Part shown: one piece after another, positions 1-13,500 of the stretch
Layout of the letters: every line of letters starts with the position of its first letter
Position numbering within the stretch: the first letter of the stretch is position 1
Assembly: GCA_905210905.1 (NCBI GenBank)
Contig: CAJLYQ010000001.1
Span: forward strand, 9,896 to 73,895
Length of the DNA stretch: 64,000 bases
Direction of reading: 5' to 3'
From: an uncultured Christensenella sp.
GTDB lineage: Bacteria; Bacillota; Clostridia; Christensenellales; DTU072
Position numbers and translations under genes: made by a program
The notes under the pieces: generated by a model
Databases searched by the model: none
Seen by the model: the letters and a program-made list of their open reading frames with translations, nothing else
What the model was told of the DNA's origin: nothing

Positions 1-3000
1 TAGTGATAGTACGAATCGAGACTTCCGCCCTTTTCGCCGTTCTCCATCCACGCGTTCAACCATTCGGAGAACGACCCGTAAGCGGTGAATTCGTCCGAAA
101 CGTTTCCGCCGAAGTGGCTTAGCGCCGCCGTGAACTCGTCTTTAAGCGCTTTGCTTCCTGCGTAAATCATTACGTAGTCGGGCATCTTGATTCCGCCGTC
201 TTCGATGAAGTAGTACGGGCTTTCTATGGTAAATCTGCCGGTAACGGTGTCATAACTTATCATATGCATCGTTCCGTACGACGTATCGGCGTTGCTGCCC
301 CAAGTCGTGTCGCGGAGATAAATCTTACCGTTCGAAACGAGATAGTCGTGATGTCCGTCGCTCTTCGCGTCAATAAGACTTTCGAAGTACTTAAGCCACG
401 CGTATCCGTAGATATCGACGGTCACGCCTTCGATTACCGTATTCGTCATATCGATTCTGTACGCGTCCGCCTGCGCCGATTTACCGTTAAATCCGTACTT
501 CATCGTCGGTATCGCGAACGGAATGTACTGTTCTTTCGTGCTTACCTTAACGACGATTTCTTGCCGTTCGTTTCTGCCTGCGGCAAATCCGGGAACTTTC
601 ATTAAGAACTTAACGCCCGTACCGCGGTAGTTGATACCGTAGGTAGCGTCCATCTTGAATATCATCTGAACGCCGTTGTTGTACAGTTCTCCGTCCACTT
701 CGCCGCTTATTTCTTCGCTCGTCAGAATGAACGTGACTTTGTTCTTCTTGCCGTTTACGACGACTTCGCCGATATAGTCGGTCGCGTTCTTGCCGTATAC
801 GAACCTTACGGGAGTGGTCGTACCTTTGCCGTAAACGTAGTAGACCTGACCCGCTCTGTTCTTGAACACGCCCCTGCTTATTTCTTCGCCGATATTGAAC
901 TTACCGATGTAGTCGTAAACTTTAAGCGCTTTTTCGAGTTTGTCTTTGTCAAGGCACTTAACGGTAAGTATATCGCCGTTGTCGAGCGTAACGGTCTTGT
1001 CTGTAAGTACGCCGTCGACGAACAGGTTTGCCGTAAATCCGTTTACTATTTCGTAGTATTCGTTGCTTTCTTCGGCGAGTTTATGGTAATAAACGACTTC
1101 GCCGTCTGCGGTAGTGCCGTGCGGAACCGCGGTATTGACTCCCGCTATTCTCGACTTGAACTTCGCTTTGAACGGAATTCTTTGTCTGCTGAGTTCGGAG
1201 TCTTTTCCGCTGTTGGATACGATACCGTAAACGTCGAACGTACCGCCGCTCGTCTTGATCGTGATACTGCTGTCGCTGAACGTAAGTCCGACGTACTGCG
1301 TGTTAACTTGTTCGCTCAGGTCGTAACTGCTCGTCTTAAGCGTCACGTTGAGCGCTTTGTCGATAGCCGTTTCCTTAAATCTGAGCGTCGCTCCGTACTG
1401 ACCGTACTTAAGGTATCCTTGTTCGTAATTGCCCGTCGCTTCGTCCTGCGCGAATCCGTCCGGATTGTTGACGTATCTTACGAACGGGTCGAACTCGAAC
1501 GTGTTGGTCGAAGAGTTGTAGAACGGTGCGGTCGTGCCTTCCGCCGCGCTCGTGACGAACAGTACGCTTTCTACCGTTCTTTCAACGTAGATTACGGGTA
1601 CGTCGAACGTCTGAACGCCGCCTGTCGCCTGTTCGCTTGCCGAACCGAAGGTTACGATAAGTCTGCCTACGCCGCCGCCGTAACCGATCTGTCTGCCCGC
1701 GCCGCTGCCGGTCGCTTTCTTGAGCGTAACCGCAACTCCGCCCGCGCCGTTGCCTTTAACGGTTTCTATCGCATAGCGGTTTACGTTTGCGTCCGCTCCG
1801 TCGTAACTAATCGTGTCGAAGGTGTGACTTACGATGTTGCTTATCGTTCCGTTATAACCTTCGCCCCAAGCGTATTTCGAGTTGTCTTTACCGATTATCG
1901 TCTTGCCGGAAACCGTTTCGTCGTAGTTGACCGTCTTGTCGAAGGATTCGATTATTCCGTAAACGTCGATATAGTAAGCGTCTTTGTCAAGACCCTTGCC
2001 CGTTTCGTACGTCATATCGAGTATTCTTACGTCGATCGCGTCGCGGAACACTTTTTCGCTCGTCGAAGAAGGAACGTAGTCTTTGCCGTTCGTCTTAGGA
2101 GCGACTCTGAGTCCGTATGCGTCGGACGCGCCCTTTCTCGCCGCTTCGGAATCGGTTACGTCCGCTCCGACGGTAAGTTCTACCGTAACGTTTCTTCCGG
2201 TGTACAGATTGCTCTTAACCGTCGCATAACCCGTTCTCGCGTCGTAAATCTTGTAGTTGTCGCTCGTGAGCATATAGGTTATTTCGTATCCGCCTTCGCA
2301 TATCGCTTTCGCGTATCTGAAGTATGTGAACGTCGCGTTGGCGTTGCCGCTTTCGTCGGTGATTTCTTCGCTGTACGTCGCGCTCGTCGCGTTGATACGG
2401 TTGTTCGATTCGAACATCGCGTTCTTGAGATTGTACGGATCGAGAAGGAGTTCGTACGTGCTGGTCGCGCCGCCGTTGAACTTGGTATAGATAAGGTCGT
2501 CTATAGCCGCGTACGTTCCTTTCGCGCCTTTCGGGTCGTAACTTACTTCGTAGTGCTTGATCGCTCTGTTGGTTACGGACACGCTTACTCTCGCCGTCTG
2601 TACGTTGACGGGGTTGCCGTCTTCGTCGACGTCTTTATAAACTTTGGCGAGAACGATGGTGTTCGTTTCTTTTTCGTCGTATTCGCCGCCGTTTATGCTC
2701 ATTACGCTAAGTACCGCCGAGTAATCCCATATTACCGAAAGTTTGGTCGTTTCCGTACCGTTCTTTCTGTCGAGAAGTACTTCGATTTCGCTCGGTAAAC
2801 CGTACGAAGAGTAGTCTTTTCTGCCGTTGTAGTCGACGTAAGCGTTCGTTTTGAACTCTCCCATATTTACGAATCCGACGAACGGCTCGATTACCAGATT
2901 CTTCAATTCGTAAACGTCGAGTCCGGCGTTGCGTTCGTAAACGAGCATTTCGTTGCCGTGGTACGTGCCTGCGGCGGATATGCCCGCTTCGTCGGTGTTG

Positions 3001-6000
3001 ACGATGCCGAGAAGCATTGCTTTTTCTATTCTTACGACAACGTCGAATTCCTGTCTTAAACTGCCTGCGCCGATGTACGCTTTAACGGTGTATTCTCCGC
3101 CGCCGGGCGTGTATTCGACGCTGCGCCTGGAGAGTTCGTCGATCGTTATGCCGTCGGCAAGACGAACGGGTTGGTTACCGCTACCGTACTGAGCGTATAC
3201 CGCGTACGGGCTGTCGTCCGACGCAAAGTCGCCGAGATATACTTCTTTGTAGATATCGCCCGAAAGTTCCGTTTCGTCGCCGATAACTTCTTTACCGTCG
3301 ACTACCGTTCTTTCTTTGAACACGACGGATACGATCTTTCTCGAAAGCAAGGTCGCGCTTACGGGGTAAGCCGTACGAACTTCGAAACTGTTTTGTCCGT
3401 TTGCTCCGTAAACCACCGTGCTACCCACGTTGAAGTAGATTTCGTGCGTCGCTTCGGCAAATCCGCTTGCGTTGTAAGCGTCGTAGTCGATATTGCCGTC
3501 GTCTATCTTAATGCTTACTTTTCTCTGCTTGCCTGCCTGAATTACTTCGCCGTCGAAGATTACGTCGCTCGTGATAAGCACTTCGGTGTACTTCGCCTTG
3601 ATAGCGTCCATACTCATTCCGCTCGCCTGTTCCGCGTTGCCGTTCGAATTGTACGGGTCTACGGTAACCGCGTCGGGAAGGTCGCCTAGTTTAACGCCGT
3701 CTTTTTCGTCTATCGACGTGATGATTTCCTGCGCTATCTTAAGGGTAACTTCGTCCGTTCTGTAACCGAAGGTTCTGTTGCCGATAAGTGCGAGCGCGGT
3801 AGGTCTCTTGCCGTTTGCCGCAAGTCCGGTGTAGTCGTATTCGTCGATGTTGCTCCATACGACGTCGAGCGTTACTTTTTCGGTTACGCTTTCGTCTACT
3901 ACGACCGTAACGACCGCCTTGTCGGGCATTATCGAAGTAAGATCGTCGTACGCCGACGCGATAACTTTGTCGAAGTCGACGAGTTTGTCGCCGTTGTAGT
4001 ACTCGATACCCGTTATTTCGGTAAAGCGTCTTATCGTAGAATTGTAAATTCTTACTTTAACGGTTTGTTTGTTGTTGTAGGTCGTGCCGAAGACGATTTC
4101 GGTATCGACGTAACTGCGGTTGTAGAAGTTTTTCATTTCCGCAACGCTCAGGTCTATCGTGCCTTTGAGTTCGCTGTAACGTTCGGGATCGTTGACCGGT
4201 TTGGACGCGTTTCTCGTGTAAACCACGCTGAACGTTCCTTCGCCCGAAAGGTCTACTTTGTACGGATCAATGCTCATTTCGTAGTCGTATTCTTTTCCGT
4301 ACGCTTTGCTGATCGCCACTTTTTCGCCGTTGAATTCCGCTTCGCCGTCGATACTCGATATCGTTGCGTCGGAGATGAAGTTGTACGTTCTGTACTCGCC
4401 CGAAGGTTCGGTGAGAACGACGCCGTCTTTCGCGTTGACTACGTTAGCCAAATCGAAGGTTACCCAAGTCTGCCACTTGTTGGACGCGCTGTTTTCCGAA
4501 TATCCGTAAGAACGAACGAGAACTTCGATTTCCGTGTTCGTCTTGCCGTCGAACCCTACTCCGTCGTCCGTGCGGTCGCCGTTGTTGTTGCTGTCGTTCT
4601 TGTAACGCCACAGTACCTTTTCTCTGCCGTTTTCGTCAAAGTAGGTGGCGAGTTCCCACACGCGGTTGAAGTAAGATATTACGCTTTGCGTCGCGCCCGC
4701 TTCGGTACTCGTCCGGAGCAGTATCGCGTCGTTGTCGCTGGTCGCGCTCGTTTGCGTGAAGTACCAACCGAGCGTGATGTCTATGGATTCTTCGTCGTAC
4801 GGGTCTACTCCGAGTCTGATAAACTCATCGCTCCATTCCGGTCTGTAAGACGTTCTTTCGCTGAGTTCGTTGCCGATCGTGTTGTAGATAAGGCGTTCGA
4901 CTTTGATTATGCTGAGTTGAACGGGTATGCCGCGTACTATCTGGCTGCCGAACACATTGTCTTTGAGTACGAGTTCGGCGTAAGCAAGGTATCCGGCGAT
5001 GCCCACGTTTTCTCTGAGCGAAGCGATTATCTTGTCTTCGTCGAGCCAGGTAACGGCTTTGGAGAAGAATTCCGCCTGACCGTTCTTGTCGACTACGCCC
5101 TTGAACGAAACGTTCGCGTTGCCGAGTTCGGTTATGTTTTCGGGTACGGTTTCGGTGACGATAACCGCCGCGACTTTGCTTACCGTTCTCGTATCGATCG
5201 TTCTCGGCAATCCGATTACCGCTCTGGTGTATTCGTCATACCACTTATCCCACGCGTACGCTTTTCTTTCCGTCGTCGTGGAAGAAGGCGTCTTCGACTG
5301 CGCTTCGTCGACGAGTTCGGAGAGTTTTCTCGTAGATACCGTGCCGGACGCGTAGATAAGGTCGTAACCGTTGCTCTTCGCGCCTTCGTAGGTAAGGGAC
5401 GCCCAGGTGAGTTGCTGTTTGAGCAGGATCACGTCGAGCATAAGCGCGTCTACGGGGCTGTAAAGGTCGCTCGTTTCTTCCACATAAGAATCGTAAACTT
5501 TTTCCCAAACGTACGCTTTCGCGCTCGTTTCTCCGATAAGCGGGAATCTGCTTCTGTAATCGTTGTAAGAAGCGGTCATCTCGTTACGGGTAAGTCTGTC
5601 GCTCTGTTCGTACAATACGTCGTACGCTTTCGCTTTCGCTTTGTCGGAAGTGTAGGACGAGTTCGTCTTCGCGCTTTCGAGAAGCACTTTCGTGATAATC
5701 TCGTTCATTTCAGTGCGGGCGAAACCTTGTTTGCCTACTTCGAGGTCGATGACGAAACTTGCTTTGCCCGTTCTCGAACCTAACGAGTAATCCACGAGGC
5801 TCGAATCGTCGTACTTCTTAATCGGTATGGAGTAAGAAAGTCCGTTTTCGCCCTTGACGTAGATATAAGGTTTAACTTCGTATCCGTCTTCGGTCGGTAC
5901 GACGAGCGCAACGTATTCTACCGTCGGGTTCGCTCCGAGCGAAACTTTTTCGCCTATCGCGCTTTCCGCTTCCGAAGTGTTTTCGTACACGATACCCGTT

Positions 6001-9000
6001 TCTCTCTTAAGGTTAAGCGCGTTGAGCACGTCGGTCACTTTGTCACCGGTGGTCGATTGTTCGTACGGAGTAACGGCGTCGTAAAGTTCGCCTTCGAGTC
6101 CGTCGCTCGTGCCGGTGATGCCGGACGCCTGAATGTGCACCCAAACTTTGACGGTCTGTACGTTACCGGTAGCGTCGGTTATTTTGTAACTTACGGTGTA
6201 GTTCTGTTCGCTCGTGTCGAGGCTGTCGTATTCGGCAAGCGTTCTTCCGAGTTTGTTGCGTTCGACTTCGAAGGAATTCGGTATGATTTCCCAGCCGTCG
6301 ATCACTTCTTCGTTGCCTTCCGCGGTAAGACGGGCAAGCAATACGTCGAACGAACTTATCTTCTCCATCGTTTCGTACGGGTTGGAGTTGTTGAGCGGGT
6401 TGATGTCGATCATACCGCTGTAAGTATTCGCTCTCGTCGTCGCGTCGCTTTCTTTCATACTCGGATAGAGCGACATAAGTCTTGCTTTGATGAGTTCTCT
6501 GTCCGCGCGTACGACGCCGCTGCCTACCACGCCTTCGCCTTCGATTGCGGCAGAAACCGTATCGATGGTGTAATTCTTGACTTCGAGCAGGCTTATCTTA
6601 AGCGAGTTCCACGCAGTATTCGACTTGTAGTTTTCGCCGTTTGCGTCTTTGCCGTACGTTCTGTACTTAAGGTTAATGTACGCGTTGTCGTAATCGGTGA
6701 GAGAATCGTACGCTTTAATCCTGTTGCCGTCCTTGTCTTTGTAGGTCGTGTAGGTGTAGTCCAACGTCCATACGAGGTCGTTGTAGATATACGTCTTTTC
6801 TCTGAGCGGATTGTCGTTTACCTTTTCGGTGGAACTGTATTCCGCCATAAACACGTCGTAGAACTTGTCGATGAAGTTTTCCACCGATTCTTTGTACGGG
6901 TCGAACTTGATTCTCTGAGCGAGTTTGAGCAGTTCGGTCTTAATCGTGTTCGCCGTGTCGGTCGCTCCGTCCGCTCCCTCGAGAGAAGCGTTGACGACTT
7001 CGATTTCGATTTCCGCAAACACTACGTTGCCGACGTAACCTTCGAGATAGTACTTCTCGCCGTCCATAGGTTTGAACCCTTTGATCGCGTCGAGGTTCCA
7101 GGCGATGCCTACGCCGTTGCTGCCTCTGCTCGTACCGGTGTTGAACCTTACGTTGACGCGGTTTGCCAAAATGTCTTTAACGGTGACCTGCGCGTCGTAG
7201 TTTCTTCTGCCGACTTCGCCCGAAGACGTACCCATCATCGACCAGGTACCGCCGATCGCTCTGAAGTCCGTAAGGTCGTACGGGTCGTAAATGATTATCT
7301 TTGTCGGGTTCGTCCACAGTCTTGCTCCCGTTCCGTCGTCTTCGCCTACCGCTTTGTATCCTTCTTCCTCGGAATATTCGTAGCGATAGAATCTAGCGTC
7401 GGAGAAGTCCGTCGTGATTACGTTGCGGATACCGAGTCCGTTAAAGTCGATGTCGACTTCCTGATAACGGTCGTCTTTAATGCTGTTTCCGTTATCTTTC
7501 ATATCGTACTTGTCGCCGTAAGCGTCGAATACGAAGTAACGGTAATAAACTACCTTTTCGCCGGTGAGTTCGTCTACGAAGTAAACGTCCGTCGTCGAAT
7601 AACTGTTGTGATTGCTCGAAGAAATCCAGTCTTCCATAAAGTCGGAAACGTGTTCGAACTTGCTTACGTAACTTGCGTAACCCGACGTGGAGCCGTTCTT
7701 TCCGTAATACGCGCCGGTAAAGTCTACTTCTTTACCTTTTTCGATAACCATCATCGTGCGGATATCGGACGCTTTGATTTCGTAAATCGCTCCGGTGTCG
7801 TTTCTGAACGTGTAAGACTTGGAAACGTTGGTTTTTTCCGTCTTTTCAACCTTCGCGTAGTAGTAGTCTTCGTACTGAGCAAGGTCGCTTCCCGCTTCCG
7901 CAGCCGCGATATACCTGTCCGTACCCTTTACTCTGACGTAAAGTCCCGCGCCGCCGCCTGCGGAAACCTGAGTGGACGTCTTGACGTAATAACTTTCGTT
8001 TATCTGCTTCGAACTCTTGGAGAAGAACTTGCCGTTTTGTCCGCTGTAATACGGGAAGTCGTAGTTCCACTCTTTCGACTTGTCGGGCGTAACGTCGGAG
8101 TCGACGTTCTTGCTCTCTACGGACGAACCGCCGTATTCCGCGTTTTTCGAATAAGTCGCGCCGTTAAGCACCAGTCTGATATTGTCGATCGAACCGTTTT
8201 CGCCGCCTTCTTCGAGAGAAACCTTGGCGTACACGCTTCTGTCGTGTTCTACGGTTTCGCGATAAAGTTTCGCGCCTTCGACTATTTCGTCGTTGCGTTG
8301 TACGGTGTACGCGCCTTCTATCGTCTTCTTGGAGTTGCTGCCTAAGAACAGGTCGTGTATGCTGCCCGTTTCTTCTTCGATAACGTTGCCCGTTTCGTCC
8401 TTCATGCTGAGCGCGTACGTCGCCGCGTTAAGCGGACTCTGATCAAGGTCGGACGTTTCGAACATATTGTACGAAGTGTACAGCGGCAACAATCCGCTTA
8501 TCGTCCTGGAAACCATCGCGAGCAGGTCGCCGATCATCGTACCGATCTTGGAAAGTATTCCGCCGATGTCGAGAATCCAGAGTTTGGGTATCGCCTCGAA
8601 GGATTTCGGGCTGGCAACCGCAAACGCAAGAAGGTCTATAAGTCCGATATACGACTCGTCGTAATCGCCGCCGAACAGGTTGGTCAGCCAACTGAAGTCG
8701 TACGAATACTTGCCGAGTCCCGCCATATCTATAAGCACCATCATAAGGAGGTAGTGGATAAGACCCGAACCCGTCTTCTGGCTTGCGCTGATAATCGCCT
8801 GCAGGTATGCGCCTTCGCTCTGATAAATCTTGTCGCCTACTTTGAAGTCGTCTTCGTTGTATTGCCCTCTGTAAAGATTTATGAATCTGTCGATGTAGTA
8901 ATCTTCGCCGTTCTTCGCGAGGTCTTTTTCTTTGTACTGCGACGCGTCGAAGTCGCTTTCGCTCGTACGGTTGGAGATACTGATATCCTTAGGCGTAAGG

Positions 9001-10590
9001 GACGCGTCGGGATTGACTTCCATCGTTCCGTCCATGCCCCACAGGAGATTGTTGACCATCATTATTATCTTGTTGAACTTACCGCTGTTAAGCCATACTT
9101 CAACGTAAGAATAGTTGTTGTAGATGATCTCGCCGCCGGTCTGGTACTCGAGTTCGTCGTATACGTAGGTGTCGCTGTCCGCACGGGTAGAAATATAGTC
9201 TTTGTCGAGAACGTCCGTACCTATTCTTATTCTCATACCTTCGAGCAAGGATGCGTCTTCGCTTACGTAGGTGTCCGACCAGTGCGCCGCTCTGCGTTCG
9301 AGGAAGAACTGAGCGTTGATATACTCGTCGCTGCCGTTTGCGTAAGCGAACGTCGTCGCCGCGCTTCTGTTCTTACCGTCGGTGTAGGTGACGTATTTTT
9401 CCGTTCCCGCCATACGCAGATCGATGTTCTGGTACTTCTTGGAACGAATTTTAAGTTTGTAATCCTTGCCTTTGGCAAGCGCGCTCGTGGTAATGCTGAA
9501 CGTACCGTTTTCTTTATCGACCGACGTGCTGAAGTTGTCGGGTTCGAGTTCGTAATAGTCGTGTACGCCCACGGTCTGCCAGTTGCTGCCGCCGCGATCC
9601 GCCACCGCTACCCATATCGTGTAGTCGTCGGCAAGCGGTATCTGTTTGGTGTAATACTTCTTGTTGGCTTGATACGTTTCGTCCGCGGTGAGTTTGTATC
9701 CGTTGGTTGAAGAATCGAATTCGTAGAACTCGCCGATTATCGGGTTGCCTACGAAGAAGTCCGCCGCTTCGACGTATTCGCAGAGCGAACCGACGAAAGT
9801 AACCGTGTTTCTCTCTTCGTATTCCATAAGGAAGTAGATTTCCACGTTATAGGTCTTTTTCGATTCCGTACCCGGATCCGCCGCTTCGGAAGCGACGTTT
9901 TCGATCCATTCGTCGATCGCGGTTTCGTCAGCAAGGTACTTGAGTCCGGAATATCCGCCGCTCGTACCGTCCGAGTTCATTACCACTCTTCTCGCTACCG
10001 CCGCACCCGTCCACTTGTATCCGCCGAGCGTAACGTCGAAGAACTGTTTGCCGCCGCCAAGACTGCGCAGGTCGGGATAAACTTCGTACGACATATTGAA
10101 CGTTCCGTACGTGTCGTCTTCGCGTATCATATTCGTCGTGCCGGACTTAAGTCCGCCGTTGTACTTGACGGTTACGCCGCCGATAAGGTCGTCTTTGGTC
10201 ATTCCTGCAAGGTAAGCGTCCGCGGTTTCCGCACTCGTTCCGCTCGTAAGCGTAGCAAGCGACGCATAACCCTTCATCTTGACGAGAGAACTGTTTATAC
10301 CCGACGTACGGTACATCGTGCCTTCCTGATTGAACACGAGAGCCTTTCTCGTCTGAGCGGGCTGAATGAACAGTCCGGTTTCGTTTGCCGGCGACGCATA
10401 GCCTTCGGCGTAGAAACTCAACGTTCCTCTGTCGCTGTTGACGTAATAGTATCCGTCGTGATAGATGTACTCGACGCCTTCGTACCACGCTTTGCCCATT
10501 TCCGGCGCTTCGCTGCCGTTCGCCGCTTTCATCGCTTCTTTGACTTTGCTGAGAACGTACGGGTTGTTCATCGGGTTGACGTGCTTCGTC
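1..10590 (-). other. C-terminal Ig-like/beta-sandwich and helical region of the giant protein (residues ~8390 onward)
   Basis: The last 3,500 residues in the window alternate predicted beta-sandwich segments (short strands with G/N/D turns, e.g. V-K-V-R-I-Y-N-S-T and T-V-K-A-Y-I-G-A-G) with helical pieces such as residues about 10004-10188. Many segments have the style of bacterial Ig-like and calcium-independent cadherin-like repeats, but none has a diagnostic motif visible by eye. The frame reads E-W-L-N-A-W-M-E-N-G near position 60 and continues past the window edge. Confidence 0.45.
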
Positions 10591-13500
10591 ATCGGGATTT
10601 CAACGAAGTAGTAGTATCCGTCTTTGTCGGATTTAACCGAGTATTCGGCGCTGTCGGTAACGTAAGTAACCGTCGCGTCCTTAACTGGTTGACCATACTG
10701 GTCGGTCAGCCTGCCGTAGATACGTCCATAGTACCCGGAGGTGTTTTCCACGCTCTTGTCGTCGATGAGAGTCATTATCCACTCGGGGCAGATGGCGAGC
10801 ATCTTGAGCGGTACGGCTCCGGTGGTTTCGAATCCGCCGTCGTTGCCCATAGGTCCGCTGATAAACCCGAGTGCAGTGTCGATAACCGTGCTCATATCGA
10901 GTTTGACCAGACCGAGCAGGTCTATCGAGAAGTCGAGCGACATGTCTAGAAGCAGCGTAGAGTCTTCTATATACGCCTTAACCGCCGTACTCTTACCCGA
11001 CGGCACCGTCAGCGCAAGTCCGAGAACGTTGTTCGCCGTTCGATTAATCGCAAGTCGCCCTCGCGAGAACGTGTTCCGGTATAGTTTCGGGAAGTGTTCG
11101 TGCGGCAGGCTTATTTCGCCCACAAGGTCTTTGAGTTGGTTATAAATCTCGTAAAGGGCCTTAACGAGTTTGATTATGTTCCAGATACTGCTTGCCCAGT
11201 TGGCTAACATTTCGACGATGGCTTTTATCGCCTTGCCGAGTTCGTATACCATTCTTGCAATCTTAATGACTTTGAAGATTACGGTAAACGCGTGCGCGTC
11301 TTGTCCGTCGTAACCGCTTATGTCGTCGGCATAGTAAGTAGGACCGCTTGCGTTGACGTAGGGATAGAAGGAATACAGGTCTCTTCTGCTCCAGTAGTCC
11401 GTTCTCTTTTCAAGGTTGAGTTGCAGGTTGTTTACGTCGAGAGTGTCGAGCAAACTGCCGATAAGCGTTTCTACGTCTACGTTGATGCCGCTCGCTCCGA
11501 CGAACAGTCCGTTAAGTCCGCCGTATCCTGCGGTGTCGATCGCGCCGATCTTGTTGTTGATTTCCGCGTCGGTAAGGTTGAATCCTAAGCGGATACCGCC
11601 TTCTTCGGGCAAAGACAACGAGAAACGGTTGTTTCCGTCCATATTGATATTCAGCGCAAGGTTGGTCAGTCCCGCGTCGAGATTCATCGCAAGACTTATT
11701 CCGCTGAACGCAGGAATATCCATATCGAGCAGGTTGCTCAATGCGTCGGACGTGGGCGTGATTTCTATTCTGTCGTTGAACAGCGAAATCGCAATAACCG
11801 CCGCTTCTTTTCTGTCTTGTTCGGTGTTGATTTTGGAACCTGTCTGACGGAACCCGATGCTCTTGATAATATCTTCGTAGGCTTTGTCGAAGTCGCTTTG
11901 ACTGAGCAGGTTGTCGTTGTCGGCGTTGATTTGTTTCAATGCGTCTTTGATTTCTTGTTTGATCGCTTCTTTTTCGGTTGCGGTCAGTTCTTCGAATTCG
12001 CCTGCTTTATAACGGGTTTCATAGTTCTTTTTCAGTTCTTCGATCGCCGACTCTATCTTCTTTTCGGAAATACTTGTCGTAGTTTTGTCGGTCGTACCGG
12101 TTTCTTCGCCCGCTCCCACTCCGATAAGGGAAGTGATAAGTCCTTTTACGTCAAGACCTTTCTCTTCGTCGAGGTCGATAGGCAGGCTTCCGCCTAAGAA
12201 GTAGTTCAACGCTCCGGCGAGATCTACGCCGTTTACCGCCGCCTGTATAAGTCCGAGTTCGCTCAGGTCGAGATAAACCGTCTTATCGAGGTAGTACAGT
12301 CCGATAAGCGTTTCGCCGTTGTACAGAATTTCTACTTTCAGTTTGGAATTGTTAATATCCGTAAGGTCGGCGATTATTTCCGCCGCAATCGTGATCGACG
12401 CATAAGCGTCCTGGAATTGCAGGTCGATACTGCCGTCCTTCATACCGAACAGTTTTTCGAGCAGGGCTTCGAGTTGTTCGACGACGTCGCTCTTTTGTCC
12501 GTCGGGATTAACTGTAACGAGCGTCATATCCACGGTAAGACCTATGCTTACGTTTTTGAGATTGTCGATATTGACGAAGTCTTTCTTGTCTTCGTCGCTT
12601 ACCATGTGGCTTCTGGCGTCGTCGTAGTCCTTGTTCGCCTTGTCGAGAAGGTCGCGCTTGGGTACGAGATAGGAATAACTCTTTTCGAAGTTGTAATCGA
12701 TGAAGAAGTGTTGTCCTTCGTCGTAAACGAGTTTTATTCCGCTGAGTTTGTCCTTTTCGTAGCCGAGTTGCAGGTTGGCAAACGTCGGTATCATCGCGCT
12801 TATATCTTTAATTTTCGGCAACGTTCCGAGCAGGTTGAGTAGCAACGCGCCGGTCATCGCCACGTTGAACTTGTTTTCGTCCATAAGCGCGAGCAACAGG
12901 TTTGCGCTTATTCCCGCTTTGGTTATGTCGGGGTATTCTATCGCCGTCTTGTCGCCCGAAGATATTCCGCCGGATATGCTTCCGTCCGCGTTTGCCGGGG
13001 TTTCTTCACCATTGCCCGAAACGCTTTCTTCGAGTTTTTGCAGAACTTCGACTATCTTTCCGCCGAGATCGACGCCCGTCATATAGAACTTAGGCAGTCC
13101 GAGTCCTTCGAGATTGATGTATACGTCGCCGTCGCGTTCCGCTCCGATAAAGGTTATTCCGATAAGCGTTCTGCCGCGGCGGTTGATTAACAGTTCGAAT
13201 CCGAGGTTGGTTACGTCCGAGAAGTCGATATACGTACGCAGTACGAAATCAAGACTTACGTCGAGCAGGGATTCGCCGTTTTGCAGTTTTATTCCCAGTC
13301 CTTCGATAAAGCGCATCGTAAGGTCGCTTAAATCAACCATCGTGTTCTCGTCGTCGTTGTGCAAACCGAGCGAACTGTTGACTTCGCTTATCCATACGAA
13401 CTTCGTGCTTTCTTTGTAATCTCTGAACGCCGAGTAGGTTTCTTTACCCGTTACGCCGATAAAGTCTACCGCTTCGCCGATGTGCAGGGTAATGTTGCTC

